From: M3007 sp037445225
GTDB taxonomy: Bacteria > Bacteroidota > Bacteroidia > Chitinophagales > Saprospiraceae
Reading direction: 5' to 3'
Assembly: GCA_037445225.1 (NCBI GenBank)
Contig: JBBIKW010000001.1
Coordinates: 1 to 64,000 of the forward strand
DNA length: 64,000 nt
The position numbers and the translations under genes are program-made. This document shows positions 55,332-64,000 of this stretch, in pieces. Below the pieces are notes generated by a model. That model saw nothing but the letters and a program-made list of their open reading frames with translations, was not told the DNA's origin and did not search any database. Position 1 is the first letter of the stretch, and each line of letters begins with the position of its first letter.

Positions 55332-56059
55332 GGCGCCTTCAGATTTAAGACATCGCTCATGCGAAACACGCCTTGCTGGCCCAACAGCCATTCGGCCGCC
55401 AACACGGCGCCTAAGGCAAAGCCAGCGCGCGAATGGGCCGTATGTCGGATCTCTATGCTGTCGACAGCCGAGTCCCACCGCACGACGTGTGTGCCCGGCA
55501 CCTCCCCACGGCGTATGGAGACAACCGGCAACGTGTCGGGCGGCGGCACCTGCCCACAGGCCAAAGTCCACCGGCGAAGTCCCTCTACTTGTGCGACGAG
55601 GTCGTCGGCCAGCGTACGCGCTGTGCCGCTGGGCGCATCGGCCTTGTGTACGTGGTGGGTCTCCTCTATCGAAGGGCGGTACGATGGGTGCGCCGCCAAG
55701 AGCTGAGCCAAACAGCGGTTGAGGGCGAAAAAGAGGTTGACCCCCACGCTGAAGTTCGATGCCCATAGGAGCGCTCCGCCGCATTGGCGGCAGTACTGTT
55801 CGGCCTGGGGGAGCTGGTCGACCCACCCCGTCGTTCCGCTGACGACGGGGACGCCGGCGCGCAGGCACATCAGCACGTGCTCTAAGGCAGCTTCCGGGTG
55901 GGAAAACTCCACCACCACGTCTGCCCGACGCAGCTGCTCGGCATCGAGCGAGGAGCGGTGCTGCCTACCCGCGCGCCACACCACCTCGTGACCGCGAAGA
56001 AGCGCCTGCTCCTCTACCGCGCGCCCCATCCTGCCGTAACCCAACAAGCCTAACTTCAT
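55328..56059 (-). CDS. dapB: 4-hydroxy-tetrahydrodipicolinate reductase
   Basis: 243 residues. The N-terminal nucleotide-binding motif is LLGYGRMGRAVEE. The substrate-binding signature THHVHKADAPSGTA carries the conserved catalytic His-His and Lys. SGTTGW and SNFSVGVNLFF are also typical. It reduces the dihydrodipicolinate precursor with NAD(P)H in diaminopimelate and lysine synthesis in the cytoplasm. It is first in a two-gene unit with the GNAT gene, overlapping it by four bases. A terminator lies just upstream, belonging to the preceding FN3 gene. Confidence 0.96.
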   Translation of the reverse strand: MKLGLLGYGRMGRAVEEQALLRGHEVVWRAGRQHRSSLDAEQLRRADVVVEFSHPEAALEHVLMCLRAGVPVVSGTTGWVDQLPQAEQYCRQCGGALLWASNFSVGVNLFFALNRCLAQLLAAHPSYRPSIEETHHVHKADAPSGTARTLADDLVAQVEGLRRWTLACGQVPPPDTLPVVSIRRGEVPGTHVVRWDSAVDSIEIRHTAHSRAGFALGAVLAAEWLLGQQGVFRMSDVLNLKAP

Positions 56060-56082
56060 AAAATAACGGCTGCAAAGAAAGC

Positions 56083-56117
56083 AAAAAGCCGCCGATAGGC
56101 CGTTGCCTACCGGCAGC
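56083..56117 (-). terminator. Intrinsic terminator after the FN3 gene
   Basis: GCCGCCGATAGGC (56088-56100) and GCCTACCGGCAGC (56105-56117) pair over 13 positions, two of them G-U on the minus strand, with a four-base loop. Five T follow on the minus strand (56083-56087). It lies 17 bases past the stop at 56135 and before dapB. Confidence 0.85.
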
Positions 56118-56134
56118 TTCGTGTTCTGCTTAAA

Positions 56135-57694
56135 TCAGCGGCTAATGATGACCTTCTGGGCCAAGTGCTGCGCCCCGTGCGCCGCGCGCAACAGATATAC
56201 GCCCGACGGGAAGGGGTCGGCAGGGAAGGCCAATACTTGTTCTTCGTCGCCTGCTGTGAGGCGCGTTTCCCAAACCGGGCGACCCGCGAGGTCATACAGC
56301 TGTAAGTACAGTGCCTCCCCTTCGACGAGCCCGCTCAGCCAAATGTGGGCAGAAGTAGATATAGGGTTAGGGCGCACCTGAACGCTCAGGGGCGTCGCCA
56401 CCGGTGCGGCAGTACTCGCTCGGTCGTCGAGGCTCTTAGCGGAACCCGAAAATCCCGGCGGCGTCTGGAAGGTCAACCAAGGCGACCACTTGCTGCGCCC
56501 CGAAGCGCAGAGCGCGCGCACTTTGAACTTGTACGCTTGTCCCGGCACTAGCCCCATCGCACTGTACGCCGCCGAGGGCGTAAAGACTTTGATCTCGCCG
56601 CTGCCGGACGGCTCGCGCTCCAACTCCACGTAATAGCCGACAGCTCCCGGAACGGCATTCCACGCCAACTCCGCGCTCGTCGGGGTAACGGCAAGCACCT
56701 GCAACCCCGTTGGTGTCGAACAAGGCAGGAGCCCCCCGGCAGGAGTAGGTGCTTGGTTCTTCGAGAAGTAGATTTCCTTGGTCCAAGCGCTGGTCGTGCC
56801 GTCGGTGCAGTGCGTGCGCACCTTGAACTTGTACAGCACGCCCTGCAGCAAGCCCGGGAAAAGATAGGCGTTGGTTTGCACCGCAACTTTCCACTTCAGC
56901 TGCCCAGGCTTACCCTCTATCTCGAGGGAATAATACGCGGCGCCAGCAACTGCCGCCCACTGCAACACCGCCGTGTCGCCCTGAAAAGCAACGGTCAGAC
57001 CAGTCGGCACGCCACACCCCGTGCCGCCTCCACCCACACCTGAAGTGCTGAAAAACACCCACGCCGACCAGTCGCTCTTGTCGCCGCCGCAATGCGCACG
57101 CACCTTGAACTTGTACAGGCTGCCTGGCTTCAACCCACTCAAGGCAAATACCGTGTCGGCAGTGGCGACTTTGATTTCTTGACCGGACGAACTGGGTTCC
57201 TGTTCGACCTCTATTTGATAAAGGAGCGCGCCGCTCACAGATGCCCACGACAGCAGCGCAGACGTTTCGGTGACGTTAGAAGCGCTCAAAGCCAGCGGTA
57301 CGGCGCATCCGGAGCCACCCCCTCCCCCAGTGGTAGCGTTGAAGAAAAACCACGCCGACCAGTCGCTCTTGTCGTCGGCGCAATAGGCGCGCACTTTAAA
57401 CTTGTACAGACCTCCGGCAACTAAGTTGTTTAGCGCATAGAAGGTGTCGGTAGTGTTTGCCTTTAACTCGAACCCCGAACCGCTGGGCTCTTGCTCTACC
57501 TCTATCTCGTATCGTATGGCGCCGCCAACACTGCTCCACTTCAAGAGAACCGTGCCATTGGGCTGTGAAGCGGCGGCCAAACCCGCGGGGGAAGGGCAAA
57601 AACTATCGCCCCAATCCGGAACCGCTGTTGTATTCGACAGAAGACTGCTTGCCAACAAGCACAGGATGCTAGCGGAGAAAAATACTCTCATCAT
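56135..57694 (-). CDS. Secreted four-FN3 protein with T9SS sorting domain
   Basis: 519 residues with a signal peptide (MMRVFFSASILCLLASSLLSN). Four fibronectin type III modules (about 33-120, 130-220, 230-315, 325-410) share the phrase LYKFKVRAHC, then DKSDWSAW in the first two. Gly-rich linkers (TGGGGGSGC, GVGGGGTGC) separate them. The end (VRPNPISTSAHIWLSG ... SGVYLLRAAHG) is a type A sorting domain. I see no enzyme domain, so it may act in adhesion or as a scaffold on the surface. The first two modules are similar in DNA too (for example the bases for DQSDW-like segments near 57065 and 57353), indicating recent duplication. Confidence 0.9.
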   Translation of the reverse strand: MMRVFFSASILCLLASSLLSNTTAVPDWGDSFCPSPAGLAAASQPNGTVLLKWSSVGGAIRYEIEVEQEPSGSGFELKANTTDTFYALNNLVAGGLYKFKVRAYCADDKSDWSAWFFFNATTGGGGGSGCAVPLALSASNVTETSALLSWASVSGALLYQIEVEQEPSSSGQEIKVATADTVFALSGLKPGSLYKFKVRAHCGGDKSDWSAWVFFSTSGVGGGGTGCGVPTGLTVAFQGDTAVLQWAAVAGAAYYSLEIEGKPGQLKWKVAVQTNAYLFPGLLQGVLYKFKVRTHCTDGTTSAWTKEIYFSKNQAPTPAGGLLPCSTPTGLQVLAVTPTSAELAWNAVPGAVGYYVELEREPSGSGEIKVFTPSAAYSAMGLVPGQAYKFKVRALCASGRSKWSPWLTFQTPPGFSGSAKSLDDRASTAAPVATPLSVQVRPNPISTSAHIWLSGLVEGEALYLQLYDLAGRPVWETRLTAGDEEQVLAFPADPFPSGVYLLRAAHGAQHLAQKVIISR

Positions 57695-57964
57695 GGCAGA
57701 GGTGTTTTTAAGTGAATTGTTCGACAGATAGGTGAATTTTTCTCAAAATTGCTCCGGCTACGCCTGGCGTGCCAAAAAGTATTTTCCAAGCGCGCATTCG
57801 ATGGCGCTCAATGGGCAAAAGGCTGCACTCAGTGGGAAAGGCCGCTCGCCGTTATAGGAGAGAGCGCCTCGGTCGGCAGAACCTTTCCTTCGAGTGGCTG
57901 TTTAACGAGAAATAATCAAAACACCTAAATGCTCTAACGGGAGTGGTTAGAGTTTTCCCTCTTT

Positions 57965-60238
57965 ATGAAGAAAAACAAAAAAGGCAGCGGCCGACGACTG
58001 ACTGCCAAGGCGCTGCAAGTGGCGCTGCTCAAGTTTTTACTCGACCATCCTCGAAAAACCTTTGCTCCTACCGAGATCGCCGCTCAAATGGACGTGGAAA
58101 ACAACCGCGATTCCGTCGAGTACGCCCTACAACAGCTGATACAGGCCGGCTCGGTGCAGCGGCGCAAAAACGGCCGCTACAGCATAGCGCTCGACCGCTT
58201 GACGGCGGATGGTCGACCCGGACCGACTGCTAAGGCAGCCTCGAAGCCGACTAAGAAGCAAGGCGCAGCCCAAACGCCGAAGATGGTAGAAGGGCGCGTA
58301 GACATGACCCGAAGTGGCGCGGCCTATATCGTTACAGAGACGTCCATGGACGACATCTACGTGGCGCCGCGCTACCTAAACGGAGCGCTGCACGGCGATT
58401 GGGTGCGCGTCTTGCTCTTTCCTCCCAGAAGCTACCGCGGTGGCCTGCGGCGCCCAGAAGGCGAAGTCCTCCAAGTGCTCCGGCGCGCCAGAGAGCTCTT
58501 CGTGGGCACCCTGCGCAAGAGCCGCAAGTACGCGCTGTTTTTACCCGATGATCCCAGCGTGCCCATAGACGTGTACGTGCCCTTGGAGGCTTGTGGCGAC
58601 GCGCGCGATGGCGACAAGGTCATCGTGCGCATCACCGACTGGCAGGAAGGCAAAGGACGCGTCCCTATTGGCAAGGTTACGCAGACCTTAGGCGCAACGG
58701 GCGGAATAGACGTGGAGATGAAGAAAATCCTCATCCACGCCGGATTCCCGCTGGCGCATTCCCCCGAGGCCATCGCAGAAGCGAACGCCATCCCAGACCA
58801 CATCCCACCAGAGGAATACGCTCGGCGCCGCGACTTCCGCTCCGTGCTGACCTTTACCATCGACCCCATCGATGCCAAAGACTTCGACGATGCCCTGAGC
58901 GTCCGACAGCTCGAAAACGGCCGCATCGAAGTCGGCGTCCATATCGCCGATGTCACCCACTACCTCAAGCCCGGCACCCGCTTAGACGCCGAAGCTTATC
59001 AGCGCAGCACGTCGGTATACTTGGTCGACCGCGTCAACCCTATGTTGCCGGAAAAACTGTCGAACCACCTGTGCTCTTTGGTGCCCTACGAAGACCGGCT
59101 CACCTTTTCCGCCGTGTTCGAGTTCGACGAGCAAGATCGCGTGGTGTCGCGCTGGTTCGGCAAAACGGTCATCCACTCGGTCAAGCGCTTCACCTATGAA
59201 GAAGCGCAAACCGTCTTGGAAGGCCACCCCACAGAAGCGGTGCGCCTCCTGTCCATCTACCCGCAGTTAGAATGGGCCCTGAAAGCCCTCCAGCGCATCG
59301 CTCAAAAGATGCGCCGCGAGCGCGAGCGCAACGGCGCCATCGGCTTCGACACCGACGAGGTGCGCTTCCGCTTAGCCGACGACGGCTCGCCCATCGAGGC
59401 GTACATCAAAGAGCGAAAGGACGCCCACCTGCTGGTCGAAGACTTCATGCTGCTGGCCAACAAAGAAGTGGCCCTCTACATCCAACACAAGAGTGCTGGC
59501 CAGGCGGAAATCCCCTTCGTCTATCGGGTGCACGACCTGCCCGACATGGAAAAGGTGGCCGATTTTGCCCGCTTCGCCGCCGAAATGGGCTATCGGCTGC
59601 AAGTTAACACGCCGCGCCAAATCGCCGAGTCCTATAACCGACTGATGCGGGCCGCCGAGCGCGACCCACGCCTCAAGATTTTGGAACCGCTGGCCATTCG
59701 CACCATGGCTAAGGCCGTCTACTCTACGCGCAACATCGGGCACTACGGCTTGGGCTTTTCCCACTACACCCACTTCACCTCACCTATTCGCCGCTATTCC
59801 GATGTCTTGGTACATCGGATTTTGGAGAAGAACTTGGGCCCCAACGTCTATCGGGCAAACAAAGAGCGACTGGAAGAGCAATGCAAGCACATCAGCGAGC
59901 AAGAGCGCAAAGCCGCCGATGCCGAGCGCGAAAGCGTCAAGTACGTGCAGGCCGAATTGCTGCGCCGCCACATCGGCGAGGTGTTCGAAGGGTATGTCAG
60001 CGGCATCATCGAGCGGGGCTTCTTTGTGGAGTTGCCGCAAACCTTAGCGGAAGGATTGGTAGATTTTCGCACCCTGCGCGAGGCATTCCGCTTAGAGGAG
60101 GGCAACTTGCGCGCCCGAGGAGTGCGCTCCGGCCGCCTCCTCAAAATGGGCGACCGCGTGCGCGTCCGCATCGTTGCGGTAGACCCCGCCAAGCGCCAAA
60201 TAGAAATGGAATGGGTAGCGGACGAAGCCGACGAGTGA
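57965..60238 (+). CDS. rnr: Ribonuclease R
   Basis: 757 residues. Order: an N-terminal helix-turn-helix (about 15-75), cold-shock OB domains (about 100-240), the RNB catalytic domain with TIDPIDAKDFDDALSV (the four Asp that bind Mg, about 300-314), HYGLGFSHYTHFTSPIRRYSD, and a C-terminal S1 domain (about 660-750; FEGYVSGIIERGFFVELP). It is a 3'-5' exoribonuclease that degrades structured RNA and helps RNA quality control. It is transcribed alone; the next gene is convergent. No clear -7 element is seen in the 270 bases before it. Confidence 0.96.
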   Translation: MKKNKKGSGRRLTAKALQVALLKFLLDHPRKTFAPTEIAAQMDVENNRDSVEYALQQLIQAGSVQRRKNGRYSIALDRLTADGRPGPTAKAASKPTKKQGAAQTPKMVEGRVDMTRSGAAYIVTETSMDDIYVAPRYLNGALHGDWVRVLLFPPRSYRGGLRRPEGEVLQVLRRARELFVGTLRKSRKYALFLPDDPSVPIDVYVPLEACGDARDGDKVIVRITDWQEGKGRVPIGKVTQTLGATGGIDVEMKKILIHAGFPLAHSPEAIAEANAIPDHIPPEEYARRRDFRSVLTFTIDPIDAKDFDDALSVRQLENGRIEVGVHIADVTHYLKPGTRLDAEAYQRSTSVYLVDRVNPMLPEKLSNHLCSLVPYEDRLTFSAVFEFDEQDRVVSRWFGKTVIHSVKRFTYEEAQTVLEGHPTEAVRLLSIYPQLEWALKALQRIAQKMRRERERNGAIGFDTDEVRFRLADDGSPIEAYIKERKDAHLLVEDFMLLANKEVALYIQHKSAGQAEIPFVYRVHDLPDMEKVADFARFAAEMGYRLQVNTPRQIAESYNRLMRAAERDPRLKILEPLAIRTMAKAVYSTRNIGHYGLGFSHYTHFTSPIRRYSDVLVHRILEKNLGPNVYRANKERLEEQCKHISEQERKAADAERESVKYVQAELLRRHIGEVFEGYVSGIIERGFFVELPQTLAEGLVDFRTLREAFRLEEGNLRARGVRSGRLLKMGDRVRVRIVAVDPAKRQIEMEWVADEADE

Positions 60239-60368
60239 AGAAAGCGGAGTGAGGCGCGTCCAATGGAAAGCGCCCACAGTCAATTGATGGGAAAACGAGC
60301 TCGTCGGTAGGCACTGCTAAGGGGGGGCTAACTCCCTCGAATGGGTTCCTTACATCCACCCTACAGTA

Positions 60369-60395
60369 GGCTTCGGAGAAGCCCGACATTTATAG
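60369..60395 (+). repeat. Short palindromic element, copy C
   Basis: GGCTTCGGAGAAGCC (60369-60383) followed by CGACATTTATAG. The hairpin core is identical to copy B and the tail ACATTT.TA is shared. It lies in the intergenic space between two convergent genes, a typical place for REP-type elements. Confidence 0.65.
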
Positions 60396-60427
60396 CTCGG
60401 CAACCACCAAACAGACTTATTAAATCA

Positions 60428-60461
60428 CACGGGCCACCCCGAAACTTTGGGATGGCCCGTG
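60428..60461. terminator. Probable bidirectional terminator between rnr and the repeat-protein gene
   Basis: CACGGGCCACCCC (60428-60440) and GGGATGGCCCGTG (60449-60461) pair over 12 of 13 positions. The T content downstream is modest in both directions. The position between two convergent genes supports a terminator role. Confidence 0.6.
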
Positions 60462-60493
60462 CTGTTTGCGCCGGAGGCGTTGGTGAAGCGGCA

Positions 60494-63400
60494 CTATTGC
60501 TTCACAAACGAGCTTTCGTAGCGCCCTTCCGCCGTCGTCACCAAAAGGCGATAGAGCCCTGCCGGCAGCTCACTGATGTTGAGGGTAAACTGCTGGGCGC
60601 TGGGCACTACGGCGGTGTACATTAGGCGACCGTCGGGCTTCCGCACTTCGACAACGGCTTGGCTCAACGCCGCCGCTCCCGTCGCCGATTTAGCCATCCC
60701 CGTGACCCATTGCGTGGCGGGGTTGGGCGATAAGGAGAGCTGCCCTACGGCCACGGGCGGCGTGGAGGGCCCGAAATCTGGGCAATCGATTACCCCCAAC
60801 TTGACTTCCTCTGCGCATTTCGGGTCGCCTTTGTCCTGTACGGCAAACACATACGCCGTCGAGCCGTCACCGTCAAAGGGCCCCAAGATGATGGGCTGCG
60901 GTTGGGCGTAGCTGAAGCTGCCGTACACATCGCCGTTGGCGCCGATGACGTCGAAGCCGGCAGCGCTGCCGTTCTGGTGGCGGAAGGTGAGCACTGCAAA
61001 GAATTGGCCGCACAGGCAAGGAGTGGCCTGCACGCGGGTATCCCAAATTTTACAGGGTTTCCCAGAACAGTCCGGCGCAGCGAAGCTCAGCTCGGCGCAG
61101 CAGAACGTCTGAGTGGAATTGACGGTCATAAGGCACACCTTGATGGCGTCTTCATCTTTGCCGCTCGCTGGGAAATGAGGAATCGTCAGCGGCAGCGCGC
61201 TGAGCGGATAGGTGCCGAGAAACTGGCCGTTAGCCCATACGCCAAAGAACGCCGGGATAGGCGTAGGGGTTGGAGGCACATTGGGCTTGGTATTTACGGT
61301 AAAGTGCACCTTGAGTGGGTACGTGCCGTCCGGATGGCAGTCGCCGATAGAGACCTCTAAGTCGTCTATCTCACAGAGGTCTCCAGAGCAATCCGGAGCG
61401 TCAAACTCTATCGCTTCGCAACACAGCGGCTGAGACGCGTTGGGCGAGACGATGCACACTTTGATGGCGTCTTCGTCCTTTCCGCTGGCTGGGAAGTTGG
61501 GAATGGTCAGCGGCAGCGCACTCATGGGATAGGTACCGATGAACTGGCCGTTGGCCCACAGGCTGAAAAAGCCGGGCGTGGGGGTGAGCGCTTTGAAATG
61601 CACCTGCACTTTGTACGTGCCGTCGGGGTTGCAGTCGCCGACCTTCACGGAGAGGTCTTCGATCGTGCACCCATGCCCTTGGCAGTTGGGTGCAACAAAG
61701 GTGAGCGCTGCGCAGCAAGTGTTGCTCGGATCGGGAGCAGTAGGCGAGATCAAGCAAACGCGAATCTCTACCTTGTTCCCATTGCCGCCGGGGAAGTTGG
61801 GAATGGTCAGCGGCAAGTCGCTAAGCGCATACGTGCCGAACATGGCGCCGTTCACCCACAGGGCAAACTTGGTCGCTCCACCGGCAAAAACGGTTTTAAA
61901 GTTAAGCCCCAACTTAAAGGTGCCGTCTGGATTGCAGTCGCCGACCTTCACCTCCAAATCCTTGATAGCGCAGGGGCCGGGGCAGTTGGGCGCCTTAAAC
62001 TCGTGCTCTATGCAGCACGTATTTACGATGGTGCCGGCGGGCCCGAGCACACAGATGCGGATGACATCTACGTCCTTTCCACTGGCCGGGAAGTTGGGAA
62101 TGGTCAGCGGCAGCGCGCTAAAGGGATGGATGCCTAAGAATTGCCCGTTTCCGGCCCAGACGGCAAACTGCCCTGACGAGGCGGCTGTGATGAAGTTCAA
62201 CACCAGCCGATAGGTGCCGTCATTGTTGCACGGTCCGACCTCTATTTTGAGCGAGGTAATGCCGCATGGTGCCCCCTGGCAATCGGGTGCCTTGAATTCC
62301 GTTTCCAAACAGCAGTTGAAGGCGGTGGGAGCGTTGGCATTTACCAAGCACACGCGCACCTTGTCCACATCGTTGCCGCTGGCGGGGAATTTGGCGATCT
62401 TCACCGGCAGGGCGCCGATAGGAAAGATACCCAGCATTTTTCCGTTGCCCGCCCACGCAACAAAGGCCGCCGGCGTCGGGCCGGAGTACTTGAAGTCAAT
62501 GACGATGGGATACGTGCCGTCAGGATTGCACGGCCCTGCCACTTCTACCTTCAAGTCGGAAATAGGACAGGGCGGCTTGTCGCAGTTCGGAGCCTTGAAC
62601 TCCGCTATTTTGCAGCAGAACTCCACCCCGTTGGGGTTGACTAAGCAAACCTTTATCCGGTCGACATCTTCACCACTGGCCGGGAAAGTAAGCACCAGCG
62701 GGAAATCGCCGAGCTGGAAGGTACCCAAGAAGTCGCCGCTCCCTGCCCAGATGTTTACCTCGAACGGAATGGCCGGCAGCGGGTCGAGGTGCAGCGCTAT
62801 TTTGATGCGGTAAGACTTAGGCGATAGGCACTCGCCCACGCCTACCTCTATGGATTTGATGCCGCAGGGCTTGGCGATGCAATCGGGCGCGTTAAACTCG
62901 ATTTTCCGACAGCAATTGGTGTTTTTCAAGCACACCACGAGGCCGTCCACATTGTTGCCGCTCCACGGAAACTCCAGCGACAACGGCAAAGAGGAAAGCG
63001 CGTAGCGACCCAAATACTGACCGCCAGCGGTATATACGTCGAACGAATCGATGACCGTAATTGGTGTAGTGGACGGCGCGCTAAAATTCAGCGTGATCTT
63101 GTAGGTAGAGTCGGAGGTACATGCCCCGGTTTCTACGCGCAAATTCCGGATATGGCACGGCGGCGGAGGGCAAGGCGGCACAGCAAACTGTATGTTGGCG
63201 CAGCAGTCGGGTTCGTCTTTCAGGCAGATGATCAACACTTCGGAGGGCGTCGCCGAGGCAGGCAGTGTCAGAGCGACGGGAAGGCTGCTCAAAGGGAAGA
63301 CGCCCAACGACGTGTTATCGCCCTTTTTCACCTCGAACATCAAGCCGGCGGGGTTTTTGACCTTGAAGTCCAACAACACCTTGTACTCTCCGGTGGGCAG

Positions 63401-63814
63401 ACAATCGCCTACCTTGACGTTGACATCGTAGATCTCGCACGGCGCTGCATGAAAGCAGTTAGGGCCAAAGAATTGCTTTACGCCACAGCAGGGAATGTTG
63501 TTGGGCGATGTGCTTTTAAGGCAAACCCGAACGAAACTGCCTATGCCGGCACCGGCTGGAAAGTCCTTAATCGTCAGCGGCAGTTGGTTGAGGGTGTACG
63601 TGCCTAAAAAGGCCCCGTTTCCAAAAACTTCAAAAGTGTCGGTCGTCGGATTCTGGACCTGAAAGTTCAGGTCTACCTGAAACGTAGAGTCGGAGGTGCA
63701 GTCGCCCACTTCCACCTCTAAATCAGTGATGACACAGGGCGCGACTTGAGCTACCGATGGCAAGGAACTGGCTAAAAGCCAGAGCAACAGCGGAAAAACC
63801 TTCGGGATGCGCAT
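60494..63814 (-). CDS. T9SS-exported protein of ten cysteine-patterned ~100-residue repeats
   Basis: 1106 residues with a signal peptide (MRIPKVFPLLLWLLASSLPSVA). Ten tandem repeats of 90-107 residues follow (about 22-1005). A typical unit reads PCxIxDLxVxxGxC, DGTYxVxLxF, a F-x-x-W/G-A-N-G-x-F-L-G-T-Y stretch, LSALPLTIPNFPASGKD, a V-C near position 75, then CC with xxFxAPxC. Most units thus have six Cys in the order C, C, C, CC, C. The tenth is degenerate. The end (LSLSPNPATQWVTGMA ... ELPAGLYRLLVTTAEG) is a type A sorting domain. I recognise no named family. Units 6-9 are the most alike and share long DNA stretches. The Cys pattern suggests disulfide-stabilised beta-sandwich modules on the cell surface, possibly adhesive. 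Confidence 0.88.
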   Translation of the reverse strand: MRIPKVFPLLLWLLASSLPSVAQVAPCVITDLEVEVGDCTSDSTFQVDLNFQVQNPTTDTFEVFGNGAFLGTYTLNQLPLTIKDFPAGAGIGSFVRVCLKSTSPNNIPCCGVKQFFGPNCFHAAPCEIYDVNVKVGDCLPTGEYKVLLDFKVKNPAGLMFEVKKGDNTSLGVFPLSSLPVALTLPASATPSEVLIICLKDEPDCCANIQFAVPPCPPPPCHIRNLRVETGACTSDSTYKITLNFSAPSTTPITVIDSFDVYTAGGQYLGRYALSSLPLSLEFPWSGNNVDGLVVCLKNTNCCRKIEFNAPDCIAKPCGIKSIEVGVGECLSPKSYRIKIALHLDPLPAIPFEVNIWAGSGDFLGTFQLGDFPLVLTFPASGEDVDRIKVCLVNPNGVEFCCKIAEFKAPNCDKPPCPISDLKVEVAGPCNPDGTYPIVIDFKYSGPTPAAFVAWAGNGKMLGIFPIGALPVKIAKFPASGNDVDKVRVCLVNANAPTAFNCCLETEFKAPDCQGAPCGITSLKIEVGPCNNDGTYRLVLNFITAASSGQFAVWAGNGQFLGIHPFSALPLTIPNFPASGKDVDVIRICVLGPAGTIVNTCCIEHEFKAPNCPGPCAIKDLEVKVGDCNPDGTFKLGLNFKTVFAGGATKFALWVNGAMFGTYALSDLPLTIPNFPGGNGNKVEIRVCLISPTAPDPSNTCCAALTFVAPNCQGHGCTIEDLSVKVGDCNPDGTYKVQVHFKALTPTPGFFSLWANGQFIGTYPMSALPLTIPNFPASGKDEDAIKVCIVSPNASQPLCCEAIEFDAPDCSGDLCEIDDLEVSIGDCHPDGTYPLKVHFTVNTKPNVPPTPTPIPAFFGVWANGQFLGTYPLSALPLTIPHFPASGKDEDAIKVCLMTVNSTQTFCCAELSFAAPDCSGKPCKIWDTRVQATPCLCGQFFAVLTFRHQNGSAAGFDVIGANGDVYGSFSYAQPQPIILGPFDGDGSTAYVFAVQDKGDPKCAEEVKLGVIDCPDFGPSTPPVAVGQLSLSPNPATQWVTGMAKSATGAAALSQAVVEVRKPDGRLMYTAVVPSAQQFTLNISELPAGLYRLLVTTAEGRYESSFVKQ
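60790..63750 (-). repeat. Ten tandem ~300-base coding repeats
   Basis: The units of the cysteine-patterned protein recur every 290-320 bases. Near-identical DNA encoding LPLTIPNFPASGKD occurs around 61170, 61490, 61790 and 62090 and weakens towards 63000-63700. The gradient suggests expansion from the C-terminal side of the array. Confidence 0.8.
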
Positions 63815-64000
63815 AGGGAAAAATTTTTAGGTTGAAGAAATTTAGATTAGACGGCTAAAGGATACGCAATGTCCGTATAGCGCTTCACAGCGCTGGTTTC
63901 TTTTTTCGATAAAAGAGCGATTTCGCCAGTAGGCGTCAAAAATAGAGGGGGTGAAAGCGAATGGCGCCGCGGTTAGTCCATTCCAGAGTGGGCGCGGGAA
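63815..64000. other. Right-edge intergenic stretch
   Basis: 186 bases upstream of the repeat-protein gene. No exact TAnnTTTG element is seen on the minus strand and no coding signal is apparent before the window ends. Confidence 0.4.

Noticed and set aside
54774..55868. 364-residue start for the GNAT gene
   Set aside because: The first 179 residues are dapB read in another frame; the real start is the GTG at 55331.
1..64000. tRNA, rRNA, insertion sequence or prophage genes
   Set aside because: No cloverleaf with a T-loop consensus, rRNA stretch, transposase motif or phage structural gene was recognised on either strand.

Overview
The window comes from a Bacteroidota chromosome with fairly high G+C, most like the Saprospirales/Chitinophagales side of the phylum. 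Three things support this. At least five surface proteins end in type IX secretion (T9SS) type A sorting domains, several built from SprB, HYR or FN3 repeats. There is a SusC/SusD pair. About fifteen genes are preceded by the Bacteroidota -7 promoter motif TAnnTTTG, often as TACCTTTG. I see no tRNA, rRNA, transposase, CRISPR array or phage gene. The placement is inferred from gene families, not from a marker-gene tree.

Layout. 1-10 kb: the 5' part of a giant HYR/L-domain surface protein (runs off the left edge), a decayed BNR-repeat T9SS protein, a beta-propeller plus beta-barrel outer-membrane protein and a small outer-membrane barrel. 10-19 kb: a gingipain-like/SprB-repeat T9SS protein and a SusC-SusD pair. 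19-27 kb: a DUF2064 glycosyltransferase with a polyprenyl diphosphate synthase, a long-chain acyl-CoA synthetase, a TPR protein, and a Wzz-like plus O-antigen-ligase-like polysaccharide pair. 27-32 kb: acyl-CoA dehydrogenase and thiolase with back-to-back divergent promoters, then transketolase. 32-41 kb: ABC exporter, an Mfd lacking its N-terminal third, an EamA transporter and fused acyl-CoA mutase IcmF. 41-46 kb: a metal operon (DtxR/MntR-type regulator, Nramp-USP fusion, CMD-family protein), a DUF4286 protein, NadA, and a decayed formylglycine-generating-enzyme-like gene beside short palindromic repeats. 46-51 kb: a pectate-lyase-fold protein and an alpha-amylase, both secreted, the amylase with a clear T9SS domain. 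51-60 kb: LipA, a TIGR01777 epimerase, fumarylacetoacetase, a GNAT acetyltransferase, DapB, an FN3 T9SS protein and RNase R. 60-64 kb: a T9SS protein of ten cysteine-patterned repeats of about 100 residues that I cannot assign to a known family.

How the genes work together. FadD-like ligase, acyl-CoA dehydrogenase, thiolase and IcmF fit beta-oxidation and branched acyl-CoA metabolism; fumarylacetoacetase adds aromatic amino acid breakdown. The secreted amylase, pectate-lyase-fold protein and SusCD suggest growth on polymers. The regulator-transporter operon points to manganese handling. The observations most worth a second look are the cysteine-patterned repeat protein, the N-terminally truncated Mfd, a small family of palindromic repeats, an orphan intrinsic terminator that may end a small RNA, and three convergent gene pairs whose stop codons share one CTAA. 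No single locus clearly forms a new multi-gene system.
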